Part shown: in pieces, positions 34,351 through 46,056 of the stretch
How positions within the stretch are numbered: the first letter of the stretch is position 1
Layout of the letters: the number at the start of each line of letters is the position of its first letter
Source of the DNA: Ctena decussata
Taxonomy: Eukaryota > Mollusca > Bivalvia > Lucinida > Lucinidae
Length of the DNA stretch: 64,000 nt
Reading direction: 5' to 3'
Assembly: GCA_963989385.1 (NCBI GenBank)
Contig: OZ022515.1
Location: 5,054,803-5,118,802, forward strand
The notes under the pieces: model-generated
The model's database searches: none
What the model was told of the DNA's origin: nothing
Seen by the model: the letters and a program-made list of their open reading frames with translations, nothing else
Program-made: the position numbers and the translations under genes

Positions 34351-35080
34351 AACGCACGTAATTAATTTCGGCAGTTACTTTTATAAATTTGACCTTATAT
34401 AAATTTGTCTTATTAGTCAAATGGGTTTTACTCTTTAGCATTAAGTAAAAAAGATAAAAACAAACTGAACCTGGGAAAACCCTTAACTGTCAAATGAACA
34501 TACTCATTTGGTAAATATAGAATAAGAGGTCTAGTCCACTGGGCTTATATGGGTCAATGGAGGCCAAATTCCGCTAAGATCCATGCCGCTCTGACAAGTC
34601 AGTCTTAGTTTTAGAATACATGTAGTAGCAGCATATATATACAATGCCAGCAGAAGCAAGTAATGAAAAAATGCTATTTAAATTGAAACCGTTCGTGAAT
34701 TTAAACTGAAACATATGGTTGTATAATATTTTTGAAATAATAATCATGGATACTATTTTTTCTGTATAGACTAACGTCTTTTCATACGTCTGCTTAACCA
34801 CACCTAGTAAACTTTCACAGGTACCTCCGACGGAGGTACTAAAATTGGTTGTGACAACCATCCAGAGTGGCCTGTGCTTGGCAAAAGGTGACAATAAAAG
34901 TTAGACACCCAAGTCAAAATGCCGTCAGAAACATACTGTTTACGGGATAAACAAAGGTTTGACAAATTTCGTCAGGATAAATAATTTCCCCACAAAAAGA
35001 AAGAAAAATGGCGTAATTGTTTCATGACTGGTGAGGATTGAAAATATTCGTATATATACGATATTGAACGCTATATTTAT

Positions 35081-35207
35081 AGGTTATTGAATTTATATTG
35101 TGAAATATTCGGCACGAGTTCATATGGCGAAGGACGCACGAGCTTGCGAGTGCGTCTCCGCCATATGAACGAGTGCCGAATATTTCACAATATAAATTCA
35201 ATAACCT
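35081..35207. mobile_element. Long near-perfect hairpin (MITE-like)
   Basis: The ~60-bp arms start AGGTTATTGAATTTATATTG and end in its exact complement, with an inner stem GTTCATATGGCG/CGCCATATGAAC and a small GC-rich centre. Few mismatches suggest recent origin. Confidence 0.8.
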
Positions 35208-35389
35208 TTTTATTATATACCTTTGATACAAATCTACAAGTTTCACCAGAGCACTGTGTGTACGAAATCAAAATATTATATCAGTAGAGCAACCGCATTT
35301 CGTTTTAAATGTGAAATAACATTATGCCATTTCGTGTCTTCATACTCGCTAAAAGCCACGCCTGATGGCGCGAAAGTATATATGACGTT

Positions 35390-36400
35390 ACGTTCACTGC
35401 ATGAAAAGTCCGTTTTACGCAGCTCATCAAACATGTATCAAATATATGAAAACGCCGGTATTTGCAATTATTTGCATACGTTTGCCTTTCATTTGCGGTA
35501 ATTTGACTTATATTTACCTATCGTAAATGATCAAATTTACGTATGTGCACATACCTAGAGGTAAGCCGTAAGCGCCGCACTTTACGTAGTATATACTAGA
35601 GGGGTGCAGAGTATGAAAATACACATATTTACCATCTTTTACAAGACGGTGTAAATTTATCAGCATCTTTGAGTTTCTGTAGGTTAGCAAATATGCGAAA
35701 GTGAGACACATTTACGTATTATGTAAATAGATAAGCATGTCAATAGTTACTTAGCACTACAAATATTGTCAAATATATGCCAAATATATATTTACCTACA
35801 CATGCAAATGTAGCCAAAATACGATGCTTTACTAACGTTTCTTTACCTTTTAAATGACAATCAAATTGAACGTACTCAAACCTGTTTTAGCAGGTATGCA
35901 AATTTATTGTAAAATCGAAATGTTTAAGTTCATGTGTTTGTATATACAAATAAATGTTACACATTAAAATGCTTGAAAATTTGCTTACTCTGTAAAATAA
36001 TGATAAACATAAACAAATACGACATATTTACATTAAAATCAAATATAAAGTAAATACATGTATTTATGTTTGGTTTGTTCGTTCGGAAATGTATGTAAAT
36101 CTTTAATATTTACACACGTTGCACGCTATGCATACAAGTTATCAAAAGCTTGTATGAACATACATTTGCTGTATTCGCTGTAAACTTCAAATTCTATATT
36201 TTGCAAACGTGCGCACGTATGGTAAATATAGTATGAAACAACATTTGCAATGCTATGTAAATATTAATGGCACATTAGTTTTACCAATATGCCTATAGAT
36301 GCGAAATCATGGGTTTATCTTGGTATTTACCCAATAGTTCAGGATATCAAATATAGTGTTCATATGAACATTTGCATATCATTTACTAGGCTTTGGAGAG
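35390..36400. repeat. AT-rich tract of recurring ATTTAC and ATTTGCAT words
   Basis: ATTTACGTA, TATTTAC, ATTTGCAT/ATGCAAAT and ACGTTTGC words recur in both orientations with no long repeat unit. No ORF is convincing. Confidence 0.45.
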
Positions 36401-36622
36401 ATGGGCACATTTTATTCATTTTGGGCTAGGAAGAGGAATATTCCGTCAAAATGTTTTAATTGTCTTGTGGAAAATTTATTCACGCTAAATATTATAAATG
36501 TGAAAAATTTAATGCATATCGTCTAGCGTCTCTGTCATGCAATAAAATTCGACAAATAACCTTATAACGGACTTTTTAAATGTATGATTTTACGATGAAA
36601 CAATATACGTGTATTCATAAAT

Positions 36623-36846
36623 GAGCCGCGACACGAGAAAACCAGCAAAGTGGTTGTGGGCCCAGTGTAGTCTCAGATCAGCCTGGACATCCGCCCAGTT
36701 CGATCAGACTCTTTCCTAAGCGCTTAAAGGGTAGCTAAGGGTCTAAGCTACCTTTATGCGGACAGCGAAGACTCTGATCAGACCAGGCTGATCGGAGTCT
36801 GCGCTCGGCGCACAACCACTTTGTTGGTTTTCTCGTGTCGCGGCTA
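36623..36846. mobile_element. GAGCCGCGACACGA-type foldback, copy 9
   Basis: A full-length copy with termini GAGCCGCGACACGAGAAAACC and the perfect inverse GGTTTTCTCGTGTCGCGGCT. Confidence 0.8.
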
Positions 36847-37618
36847 AAATGAACGTATGACTGATTCCACCGTAATCTGTATTATAAGATTAACTTCCTT
36901 CACTAATTATTTCTAAATAAATATTAGTTTTCAAAATTTTTACGTTATGTTTCCAAAGACCGACATAAAATATGCTTATTTTACGGCGCTATATAATCGC
37001 TTCATTCCAAGTATTGTGTTGTTCTACCAATAACAGAACTAATTTGCATCAGTATGATTTCTAAGATGTGCGGTCTTCTTCAACCAATGGAATCGTGGCA
37101 GTTATTGTCGGGTAATCAAATACTATTGGCTGAAATAAGCGCCAATGTAGATATCCCATTAAGACTTTGTGCTAATGACCCATATGTTAATTCAATATTT
37201 ATTACACTGTCCTTTTCCAGATGTTTCTTTTACCTTGGAAAGATAATCAGTTCGGCCCTTCACATCATAGCTAGTTTTAATTATTTTCAATTCGTTCCAC
37301 ATTTTCACAGTATTTTTCGCAGATTTATCATATTGGCTGCAGTGCAAACAGATTATTTTACTGTCATTGTATCAGTCATTGTATCAGTAGTTAAAATTAA
37401 AATAACAAATAACGTTCTGATTACATTTTTTTTTCAAAGGACAAGTAAAAAATGTTAACCCTTACGATCGCTCATTGCTCTAAATGGTCAGTTGTTTTAG
37501 AACATATTCATTCATTAATTGTAAAATGAAAGTGCTTCACTCTGCGCAGATGAATATTAACTGAATGGCAGCACCAGCCCTAGTTAAATTTTTAATTTAT
37601 CATTTTTAAGAAATAGAT

Positions 37619-37768
37619 CAGCTCTAGCAGTTGTTGAGTAATAAGGCACTATTTGGCGGTCAGTTGTAAAGTAGATCATATCACGAGTGCGGAGCGCGAG
37701 TGATATGATCTACTTATTACTGACCGACAAACAGTGAATTATTACTAAACAATTCAATGCTAGAGCTG
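37619..37768. mobile_element. 150-bp foldback element
   Basis: CAGCTCTAGCA.TTGTT pairs with AACAATTC.ATGCTAGAGCTG, and AGTAGATCATATCAC pairs with GTGATATGATCTACT around a GC-rich loop. Confidence 0.75.
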
Positions 37769-38891
37769 AACTACTTCGATTCTAACACTCAAAAACGCTG
37801 AAAAAGTAGGTCCTATTCTTTTTATTCAGATTCTCTCAACTTTCTGCCAGCGCGTTCATGCTACCGCCAATATTCTTAGCTGTATCTAAGGTAAACGTAC
37901 GTTTCAATGGCGATTTTAGAAAAAAAATAGAGACGTTACACCGCCTAACATCTCAGAACGTCACAGAATTACGTCAGTAATGCAAATGACGTTAGCAGTT
38001 AGTCCCACGCGCTCCGAGACAGTGAATTGTTGCACAATAAAACACGAAAACTTTCCATTGCTTCTATAGGCGCACTGTGTTATAATACGCAACATCAAAT
38101 ATGTAGGTAAGTCTAACTGGATATGCAAATTGTAAATCTCATATTCGAATAATCAAAATATGGATATTTATAAAAATTAAAAGGAATAAATAGTAAAAGG
38201 CACCCTATATGTAGAGTCGAAAACAAACCTTCTTTTTTTATTACATGCGTGTGGATGTTTTTTTCATTTTTTTTTATTATTATTATTATTTTTAATTATA
38301 TTTTACCATTTTCTTCTATAAAATACGAAATAAATGTAACACAAATACAAATTTTATAAAAGTGTTCATTTTCTTTTGTCTATTTATTTTCTGCAGCCAT
38401 ATTTAGAGCAAAGTGGCATTATATGAAATGTTCGAACCGTGAAAAGGCAGATCAGCCTGTGCATCGGCACAGTGTTACCACAGTGCTTCCAACGTTATTG
38501 GACGTGACGTCAGTAAACAAACGCTGATGTTTACAAGAACTGAGCGCCATTTTCGAGTCTTACTCTCAGCAGCTCTGACGAAAATCTCCCTTATTATCGC
38601 AGAATAGTAAATAAAAGAGTGACGGATCAAAGGTAAACTATATTTGATTGTCTTTTATGTAATTAATACACCTAAACCAAGACTAGTGTCATTATTCTAC
38701 TCCTTTTTCGAATTGCAGTCGACGACAAAATGGCCGCCAAACTTTTCTTCTTTCAAAACAAAAGTAGTTCTTGGGAACGTGACTCCTTAACTCCGTGCAA
38801 TATGCACTTGACTCCGTGCAATATGCAGAAAATATTGCACGGTTACTCTTATGTAAAGTGAATGGGGAACTTTTTAGGTATATAATAATAT
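37769..38891. other. No gene recognised; possible promoter-like stretch
   Basis: 38490-38640 is GC-richer than its surroundings, has TGACGTCA (38508-38515), and ends in a GT donor-like AAAG|GTAAAC. Without a downstream exon it stays unassigned. Confidence 0.3.
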
Positions 38892-39035
38892 ACAATTATT
38901 GACCTTTGTTGAGGTGAATATGCAGTTTTATTGACCTGCAAACATCATATTGACCGACGCGAAGCGGAGGTCAATATGTTATGTTTGCAGGTCAATAAAA
39001 TGCATATTCACCGAAATACAGGTCAACAATTGTTT
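38892..39035. mobile_element. Foldback element, TATTGACC family
   Basis: ACAATTATTGACC, GAGGTGAATATGCA.TTTTATTGACCTGCAAACAT and CATATTGACC pair with their complements. The centre is GACGCGAAGCGG. A related TATTGACCGG half is at about 39190-39220. Confidence 0.75.
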
Positions 39036-39329
39036 TATTATATGATAATTCCAAATTCAGTTTCCTTAGATATTTATGATAGTACTTAATGGTATTATCT
39101 CGCGACGTTACGCCATTAACATTAACGTAAATCAGACGTTTTGTCACGTAAATATAATAACGTCAGCGTAAAAGTAATATTCACTGACAGGCCGGTGAAT
39201 ATCACAAAATATTGACCGGCACATGACGTCCAAAGAGCCAATGAAATTGCGTGTTGCATCTTGATCATATAATAAAACTAGTTACTACATGACATAAGCA
39301 GAGTAAAAGTTCACTGCAAGGAGATAGGA

Positions 39330-39415
39330 GCGATGGCACTGTAGTGATTTACGCGCTCGACTACCGATACACAGGTCGCAGGTACGATTCCTCGTGTCAC
39401 CTGTCTTTCGAATAA
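39330..39415 (+). mobile_element. tRNA-like SINE head
   Basis: GATGGCACTGTAGTGATTTA, CGCGCTCGACTACCG and AGGTACGATTCCT form D, anticodon and T arms. The head is too diverged for a working tRNA call. Confidence 0.5.
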
Positions 39416-39520
39416 GACTCTAAACCAAAGTCCCAATTGCCAGATGATGTGTGTGTGTAGATGGGACGTAAAGTCCGCGTCACTCAGTAGGAAACCACCG
39501 CAGATCCTGGTCATATTACC

Positions 39521-39539
39521 CCCCCCCCCCCCCCCCCCC
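39521..39539 (+). repeat. Homopolymer C run
   Basis: There is an unbroken run of about 19 C. A similar run is at 53132-53153. G-rich on the minus strand. Confidence 0.9.
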
Positions 39540-39760
39540 AGGCATTCGGAGCAGTTTGATCTTTGTCTGGTTTGTTTGTTCGGGATTCCTGTCCCAGTAG
39601 TTTGGGTCATCAGGGCCAAGTCAATGGCAGACCAGTGAAATGAATAAAGACAAAGCTTTCTTATTTTAGCATTCATAAAAGCAAAAAGCGCCATCTCTTA
39701 CGAGATCGCTGGTCGGATTTTTTCAAATGGTGCTTCTAAGCACACTATACGAAAGCATAT

Positions 39761-39991
39761 GAGCCACGACACAACAAATCCAACAAAGTGGCATGTGTGC
39801 CCAGCGAAGACTCAGATCAGCCTCGGTATTCGCCAAGACTGATCAGAGTCTGTGCTATCCGCATGAAGCTAGTTTACCCTTGGCTTCCCTTTTAGCGCAC
39901 ATCAAATACTCTGATTAGACTGGGCGGGTGCCCAGGCTGATCTAAGTCTTCGCTGGACATGCCACTTTGTTGGTTTTGTCGTGACGCAGCT
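39761..39991. mobile_element. GAGCCGCGACACGA-type foldback, copy 10
   Basis: A full-length but more diverged copy: GAGCCACGACACAACAAATCC at the left and TTGGTTTTGTCGTGACGCAG at the right. Confidence 0.75.
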
Positions 39992-40016
39992 GCGCATAAG
40001 GACAATGACCTAATTT

Positions 40017-40272
40017 GAGCCGCGACACGACAAAACCGACCAGGTGGTTGTGCGCCCAGCACAGACTCAGATCAGCCTGGGCATCCATCCAGTTTAAGCA
40101 GACACTTCGTTAAGTGCTCAAATGGTAGCGAAGGATCTGACCTAAGCTACCTCCATGCGGACAGCGAAGACTCTGATCAGTCTGGGCGGATGCCCAGGCT
40201 GATCCGCCCAGGCTGATCTGAGTCTGCGCTGGGCGCACAACCACACTGTTGGTTTTGTCGTGTCGCGGCTCA
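40017..40272. mobile_element. GAGCCGCGACACGA-type foldback, copy 11
   Basis: It lies 25 bp from copy 10. The right arm carries a short tandem duplication, GCCCAGGCTGATCC then GCCCAGGCTGATCT, which lengthens it. Confidence 0.8.
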
Positions 40273-41079
40273 GTTCTTTTCTCTTTCTCTTGGCTGTCGT
40301 TTTACAGGTTTTAGGCTTTCGTTCGTATATAACAGTCAAGCTCATTGATCAACAATTTATTTATGGGTGATCTGTTATCATAATTTGTTTGAGGAGAACT
40401 CTTGAATAGCATATGCTGTCACGATGAAACTTCGATAACCTAGGAAAACATAATAGTCTGATTGAATGATCAAACTATTAAGTCCTAATTCAAACTGACA
40501 GAAATTGCATCTTTTATTGGTCACATTTGGTCTTGTTACAAATACTACTTAAATTCAATGTACAAAATCATTACGGGATCATTAATTTACTCTTGTCATA
40601 TACAAATTCAACATTTTAATTGAAGTCGTGATTTGCGAAGTATATACCCTCAACGGTGACGGTCGAGTCTGCCGACCACAATCAAACATATCTATGACTC
40701 TTGTTTCTTTCAACTCTCAGTTATGGCGCTAAAGGGAGTGGGTTTAGATCCCTAATGGGCCAGCAATAAGCAACCGAGCAGTAAAGGCGTACCTTTTCGA
40801 ACGAGAGACGATTAAAGACAGCGAAGGGTGAGGGGTGAATTATGTTTGTTGTACGCTATGCAAGTATACGGTGAGCCCATGACACAACTGAAAAGCCACG
40901 GTAGCGCTGGTCTGATGACCTGGCGGTCCTGAGTCAAATAAAAAATATTTTGCGTCGTTACCTTTTGGGAGGTTGATAATGATAAAAGCACAAAGTTATT
41001 ACATTTAAAAACTCTGGAAACGTAGAAAGTAACTGACACTAAATTCAGCCGGACTGACGATATTCTTTCAGGCATTTGA

Positions 41080-41385
41080 GGCCCGGTGGTTCGGTTGAGT
41101 AAGCGCTAGCCTGCTGATCTGGCAGTCCTGAGTTCAATCTTGCTAGAGTATTTCCAAACGTAAACGAAGCTGTTGCATACCGCCTTTCATAATCACCTTT
41201 CCATCGTCAAGACCTAATTACTGTTGAGAAGTGCGTAAAATTGCAAGTCATCCATCCATCTGAATTTTAATTGGTAATCGTTCTTAAGAACACTCTGTTG
41301 GATTTTTAAGCTTAAAAGACACATATCCCTAGTACCTCAAATAGTTTCCCATGGAATCTTCGTTGAAAACGCGCAGCGTTTCTAT
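41080..41385 (+). mobile_element. SINE-like element with tRNA-like head
   Basis: GAGGCCCGGTGGTTCGGTTG, AAGCGCTAGCCTGCTG and TCCTGAGTTCAATC form a tRNA-like head. From 41124 on it is identical to 42310-42571. Confidence 0.6.
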
Positions 41386-41437
41386 TCTTTTAGTATTCAT
41401 TGTTTCCTAGATCCATCTTCTGATCCTGTATTTCATG

Positions 41438-41625
41438 CTATACCACGGTGGTAATACCAATTTCCCTGCCTGTGCTGTCGACCAAGCCGTTCATTTACCA
41501 AAAGTGCAGAAAAAGGCTATCGACCGAGACAACCGACAGCAGTATCAGCTCGGTCGACAGCCGCCATGTATAGAACCGTCTCGGTCAAAGCATAGGTAGC
41601 TAAAACGGTATTACCACCGTGTATA
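41438..41625. mobile_element. MITE-like element with GGTATTACCACCGTG termini
   Basis: The left end ATACCACGGTGGTAATACC is inverted at the right as GGTATTACCACCGTGTAT. GTCGACC and GGTCGAC pair further in. No coding. Confidence 0.7.
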
Positions 41626-41733
41626 TGTATGCTAAATTGTTACAACTCCACTTTTCCGAAGAAAAAGTCGAAACATGCATACATGTAGATGACCAAACAG
41701 TGACCACAACAAAAAAATACTGGCAAAAACCAT

Positions 41734-41820
41734 CCCAGCAGGCACATGATGTCGCACTGACGTCGATGCGACGTAATGTCGTCGCATCGACGTCACTACG
41801 ACGCCATGTGCCCGCTGGGA
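41734..41820. repeat. CCCAGCAGGCAC palindrome with GACGTCGATGCGACG core
   Basis: CCCAGCAGGCACATGATGTC pairs with GACGCCATGTGCCCGCTGGG, and the core GACGTCGATGCGACG is mirrored. It is related to 34103-34225. Confidence 0.75.
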
Positions 41821-41928
41821 TATTGCTCGGTCAATACCTAATTCTCGAAAGCTAGTTTGTATCGTATCGTTCCGGTCGATAGCATAGGTAACAATATTGA
41901 CACTAGTTGATAATAATGCCAGATACAT

Positions 41929-42040
41929 CGTGCAAATTAACAATGACAAGGGCGGGCGGGGGTGGGGGTGGAGGAGTGCTGCTCAATGTGCAAATTAACA
42001 ATGACAAGGGCGAGCGGGGGAGGGGAGTGATGCTCAAGGC
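41929..42040 (+). repeat. Short G-rich tandem duplication
   Basis: GTGCAAATTAACAATGACAA, then AGGGCGGGCGGGGG-type runs, occurs twice about 55 bp apart. Confidence 0.65.
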
Positions 42041-42309
42041 GATAAGGTGATTTGCACTATTTGCCAGAAAGCGGAATTACGAAAACACAACAGTTCAGCG
42101 ACTGGCGTTTACATGGACAGTACATTGTCAAATCTTTTAAAACGTGTGCAAAATTTGACCATTTCAGTACACCAGTACACCATATGGTGATCAATATTTC
42201 AATACTTTAAAGCAAAATATAAGCACTAATAGATAAAGATTATACGTTATTTAACTCAGTGGGACTCTTGAAGCATCGTTTAATGTTTAAAACTATGTCC
42301 TTACCTTAG

Positions 42310-42571
42310 AGTCCTGAGTTCAATCTTGCTAGAGTATTTCCAAACGTAAACGAAGCTGTTGCATACCGCCTTTCATAATCACCTTTCCATCGTCAAGACC
42401 TAATTACTGTTGAGAAGTGCGTAAAATTGCAAGTCATCCATCCATCTGAATTTTAATTGGTAATCGTTCTTAAGAACACTCTGTTGGATTTTTAAGCTTA
42501 AAAGACACATATCCCTAGTACCTCAAATAGTTTCCCATGGAATCTTCGTTGAAAACGCGCAGCGTTTCTAT
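42310..42571 (+). repeat. Exact 262-bp copy of 41124-41385
   Basis: No difference was seen on reading both copies line by line. The copy lacks the tRNA-like head of the first. Confidence 0.9.
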
Positions 42572-42619
42572 CCAGGACAGCCATTTCCTCGGCTAGCCTT
42601 AACATTACAAACAATATAT

Positions 42620-42872
42620 CAGTATACATGAGTATGCACCGTGCTTTTATGTGGCGTTAGTAGTCATCATGCTTATATGCTGCTTTATTATGCATCATAC
42701 GTATGTATGCTGCAGTAGCATGCATCATGCTTATATGTGGCATAAGTGTGTATCATGCTTATATACTGCATTAGTATGTATCTTGCTTAAGTGCTGCATT
42801 ATTATGTATCATGCTTATATACTGCATTAGCATGTATCATGCCTATTTGCTGCATTAGTATGTATCATGCTA
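42620..42872 (+). repeat. ~27-bp minisatellite
   Basis: About nine copies of ATGCTGCATTAGTATGTATC followed by ATGCTTAT. Confidence 0.7.
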
Positions 42873-43895
42873 TTTTCCTCTTCAATTCTCCGATTCCTCT
42901 CTGAGTGCAATAACTGATCAGACTGGACGGTTCCCAGGCTATTCTTCGAGTTGGAAAGACAAGCCTACATTAAAAAGCTGTCTAAGAGACAGTTTCTGAC
43001 CGCTGGACATGTCCTAAGGCTTCGGAACCCAGGTTTTCTCACACAGCTTTGAGCTGAAAGACAAAGTAAAAAGATAGGCCATGATCAAGAAATGATACAA
43101 TCATATCCCACATCCCGCTTGCAAAACAAAAGGGGAAAGAAGCACATACACACGCAGAAATTGACACAAGTTTATGAAAGACACGCACAGTAAACCGAAC
43201 ACGCAGCTCTTTCCCAAACAGGCGGTCATTCAGCTACCCCAATAACAGGATCAACATCTATTTTACTTAGTTTCTATTTTAATTACAAAACAAAACAAAA
43301 GAGAAGGCAGATTGGGTAGCAATAAAGGTGACCAACCTTACATTAAAAGCTGTCTAAGAGCCAGTTTTGACCGATAAGCATGCCCTAAGGCTTTGGGACC
43401 CAGATTCTCACACAGTTGACACTGGACGTCACAGGGATTATTGATGTCAAGGACCTTGGTCTTGAAGGGCTGAGGATGCTTGAACTGTATTCGTGGGAGT
43501 TCATATCCGGGATGCATATGAGATGGGTTATTGCACTCAGAGGGGAATTGGGGAATTGAAGTGGAAAATAAGGAAATTCAGTGACTACAGTGAATAATGT
43601 AGTAACTATATAGAAAATGTTAATTAGCGGATGTAAATAAGAAAACATCACCAAAATAGAGCATTTAAAAAAAAACACTAAGAAACCTCATTCCTCATTC
43701 GAAGGTGCTCCGAATGAATATGTGGAGGGAAACTTAGAAGACAGAACAGAACAGATGGCACACACAGAAAAACACGCTAAGACAAGGGAAGTGAAGCTAG
43801 TATTACAACAAACAGTAATAGACCACACCAGAAGAGAAGCACAACTTGAAAATCATCAGTGATAAATTATTAAGAGGCTGAAATAGATTTTACAT

Positions 43896-44104
43896 GGCCA
43901 TCCATAACCCTTGTCTTAAAATCAATCATTTGAATCAGCCTTACCATTGCAGTCATATCAGGACAATGGGTGGGAATACTGAAAGACTGTGTGCAATGGA
44001 ATCCCGTTTACGATTGAAAAGAACCCCGCCTACAGCGAGTCTCGAACCCGGGAACGCTAGATCAATAGGCCAGCACTTAACCTCCTAAGCTACTGGGGAT
44101 CCAT
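43896..44104 (-). mobile_element. SINE-like element (reverse)
   Basis: On the minus strand CCCAGTAGCTTAGGAGGTTA, CTATTGATCTAG and GGGTTCGAGACTC form a tRNA-like head. A body with CATTGCACACAGTCTTTCAG follows. A related head and body (CCACTGCACACAACCTCTCA) is at 58690-58880. Confidence 0.6.
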
Positions 44105-44229
44105 CACAGTGTTGAGAAAACGATGAATCGCATATGACGGGGCCCAGTCGAAATCTGATGGCAAGCGAATAGATCTCATGTTGACACATGTACTCAAAAG
44201 CAAGCAAATTGAATAATTTTGTTTTATTC

Positions 44230-45360
44230 ATTTTTTTGAAAATCGTTTCAAACGAACACTATTGAGAATGGAATAGGTCAGCATAATTCGTAACTTCTTA
44301 TCCACGATATTTTATAACATACATAGACATGCATTTCAGTAATAAGCGATAATGTTTACTCAACAAAAATGGTCGCAGTCGAGCGATATTTTCTCATCTG
44401 CGATTCTGCATACTTATAAGTCAAAACAAAATGAAATTCTTCATCCACAATCTGTTGGTATTGCTGATTGTAACAACGGCTGAAAATAAATCACTTCACT
44501 TGAAATGTATGGGTGTATTCTGTGGCTTGACCAGACTGAATGTCCTCTGATAAGTGAATCTGACTGTTAATTGATATGTCGCTTGCGCTTCTGAAGGGCG
44601 TAGCTGCCTGCACACAAATATGAAGACGCATATTGAAAATTTGTGAAATTGACAAAATTTTAACACGTACTGGTTGTTTTATATGTTGTATGTTGATTTG
44701 TCTTTTCTTGATATAGTGTTTGTGATGTTTAGGCTAACCCGGTGACCATCTAAGTGGGAAAAGGCTGTTCACATGGCTGCCGCTGATGATGTCTTAGGTT
44801 GTGACTAATTTTGTACTGTGTTTTCTCACATCATGTCTCGGGTGGGACATTGGATTGAATTGTGTCAATTCCTGAATACTTTCCTGCTTACTTTTAGATA
44901 AATTACACAAGACTGCAATTCTTTCTGCATGAGAGTACCAAATCAACTTTTATTAAAGATTTGTTCACACGGGCAAAGATTCTTTGTTAAGTGGCTTTTG
45001 TGAAGACACACATGTTCAAGTGTATGAAAAAATACGCTGCATGTTCTTTGTAAAATTCATATCATAAAGTTTATTTAACAAACAAAATTTTCCAGTGTGA
45101 ACAGAAATTTTGCCATAGAATATGTAACAAAAAAAAAAAGCTATGCCATTGAAGAGGAAAATTTAAACAAAGTATTTTAACACTGGACAATATATGGAAA
45201 CAAACTAGAAGTATAAGAATGAACAGAATTAACAGAGAATTAAATAATTTGAGAATTAATTTATGTTTGAGAAAATCACTTTTCCATTGACTAGTATGAA
45301 TGTCAGGCAGCATATCAATTATAATTAGAGAGGAACATGGCGTACACTTTAAGCTATGTT
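44230..45360. other. No gene recognised
   Basis: Plain AT-rich sequence with no long frame, hairpin or repeat identified. Confidence 0.5.
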
Positions 45361-45364
45361 CATT

Positions 45365-45640
45365 TCGATTTATTAGTAATATGACGCCATAGATTTGTTA
45401 CCATAGCAACTATAAAATTGCAACCTGTTGTGCATTTTACCTTGGCAGAATGACGTCTCAATGACGTCACTTTGACATTAATATGAACTATTTATTGTTA
45501 TAGTGACAGATGTATGGCGTCGTTTATCGCACAGCAAACCGTGTATTCCATCTCTCAAAGGCATTACAAACTGAAATTCTTTCAACAGAAACTTCAGATT
45601 TTCTCAACCAATTAATTATTCTTAACTTAGTCAACCCGGT
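45365..45640 (-). repeat. Second copy of the X-box/CRE-like repeat
   Basis: The reverse complement matches 23540-23830. GTTACCATAGCAAC is at 45397-45410 and TGACGTCA at 45462-45469. Confidence 0.65.
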
Positions 45641-45965
45641 GTTAAATGATTATTGTACTTATGTCTGTTAGTCTTTTGTGCCGCATTTCAAAATTGAGGA
45701 GTATGGGTACACACCAATTTTCCCCCAACTTTTTACAAAGGGGAAGAAGTTTTGTGACTGCCCTTTGCCTCCCCTGAGAAAATGCATCTACAAAATTGGG
45801 TCTACTCTTCAAAGTTTAGCAGTTGCTGCATGAACAGCTGACCCCGATTGAGAAGGCAGTTAAAAATGAAAACAGCAAAGCTGCTTCCGCTTCTGTGTAC
45901 CCATTAACCAATGTACCAAGTATTATGACTATATCTTTGTTAGAAAGAAACGAGAGCACAGTAAT

Positions 45966-46056
45966 CGGGAACCAGGAATCGGAAACTGGGAACCAGGAAC
46001 CCGGGGCAAGGAACCGGAAACCAGGAATCAGGAACCGGGAACAAGGAACCGGGAAC
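45966..46056 (+). repeat. GGAACCGGGAACCAGGAA minisatellite
   Basis: Purine-rich units of GGAA(C/T)C.GGAA repeat for about 90 bp, interrupted. Confidence 0.75.

Noticed and set aside
37054..37458. 134-residue plus-strand open frame
   Set aside because: Hydrophobic low-complexity content, no recognisable motif, no splice or neighbour support, AT-rich repeat surroundings.
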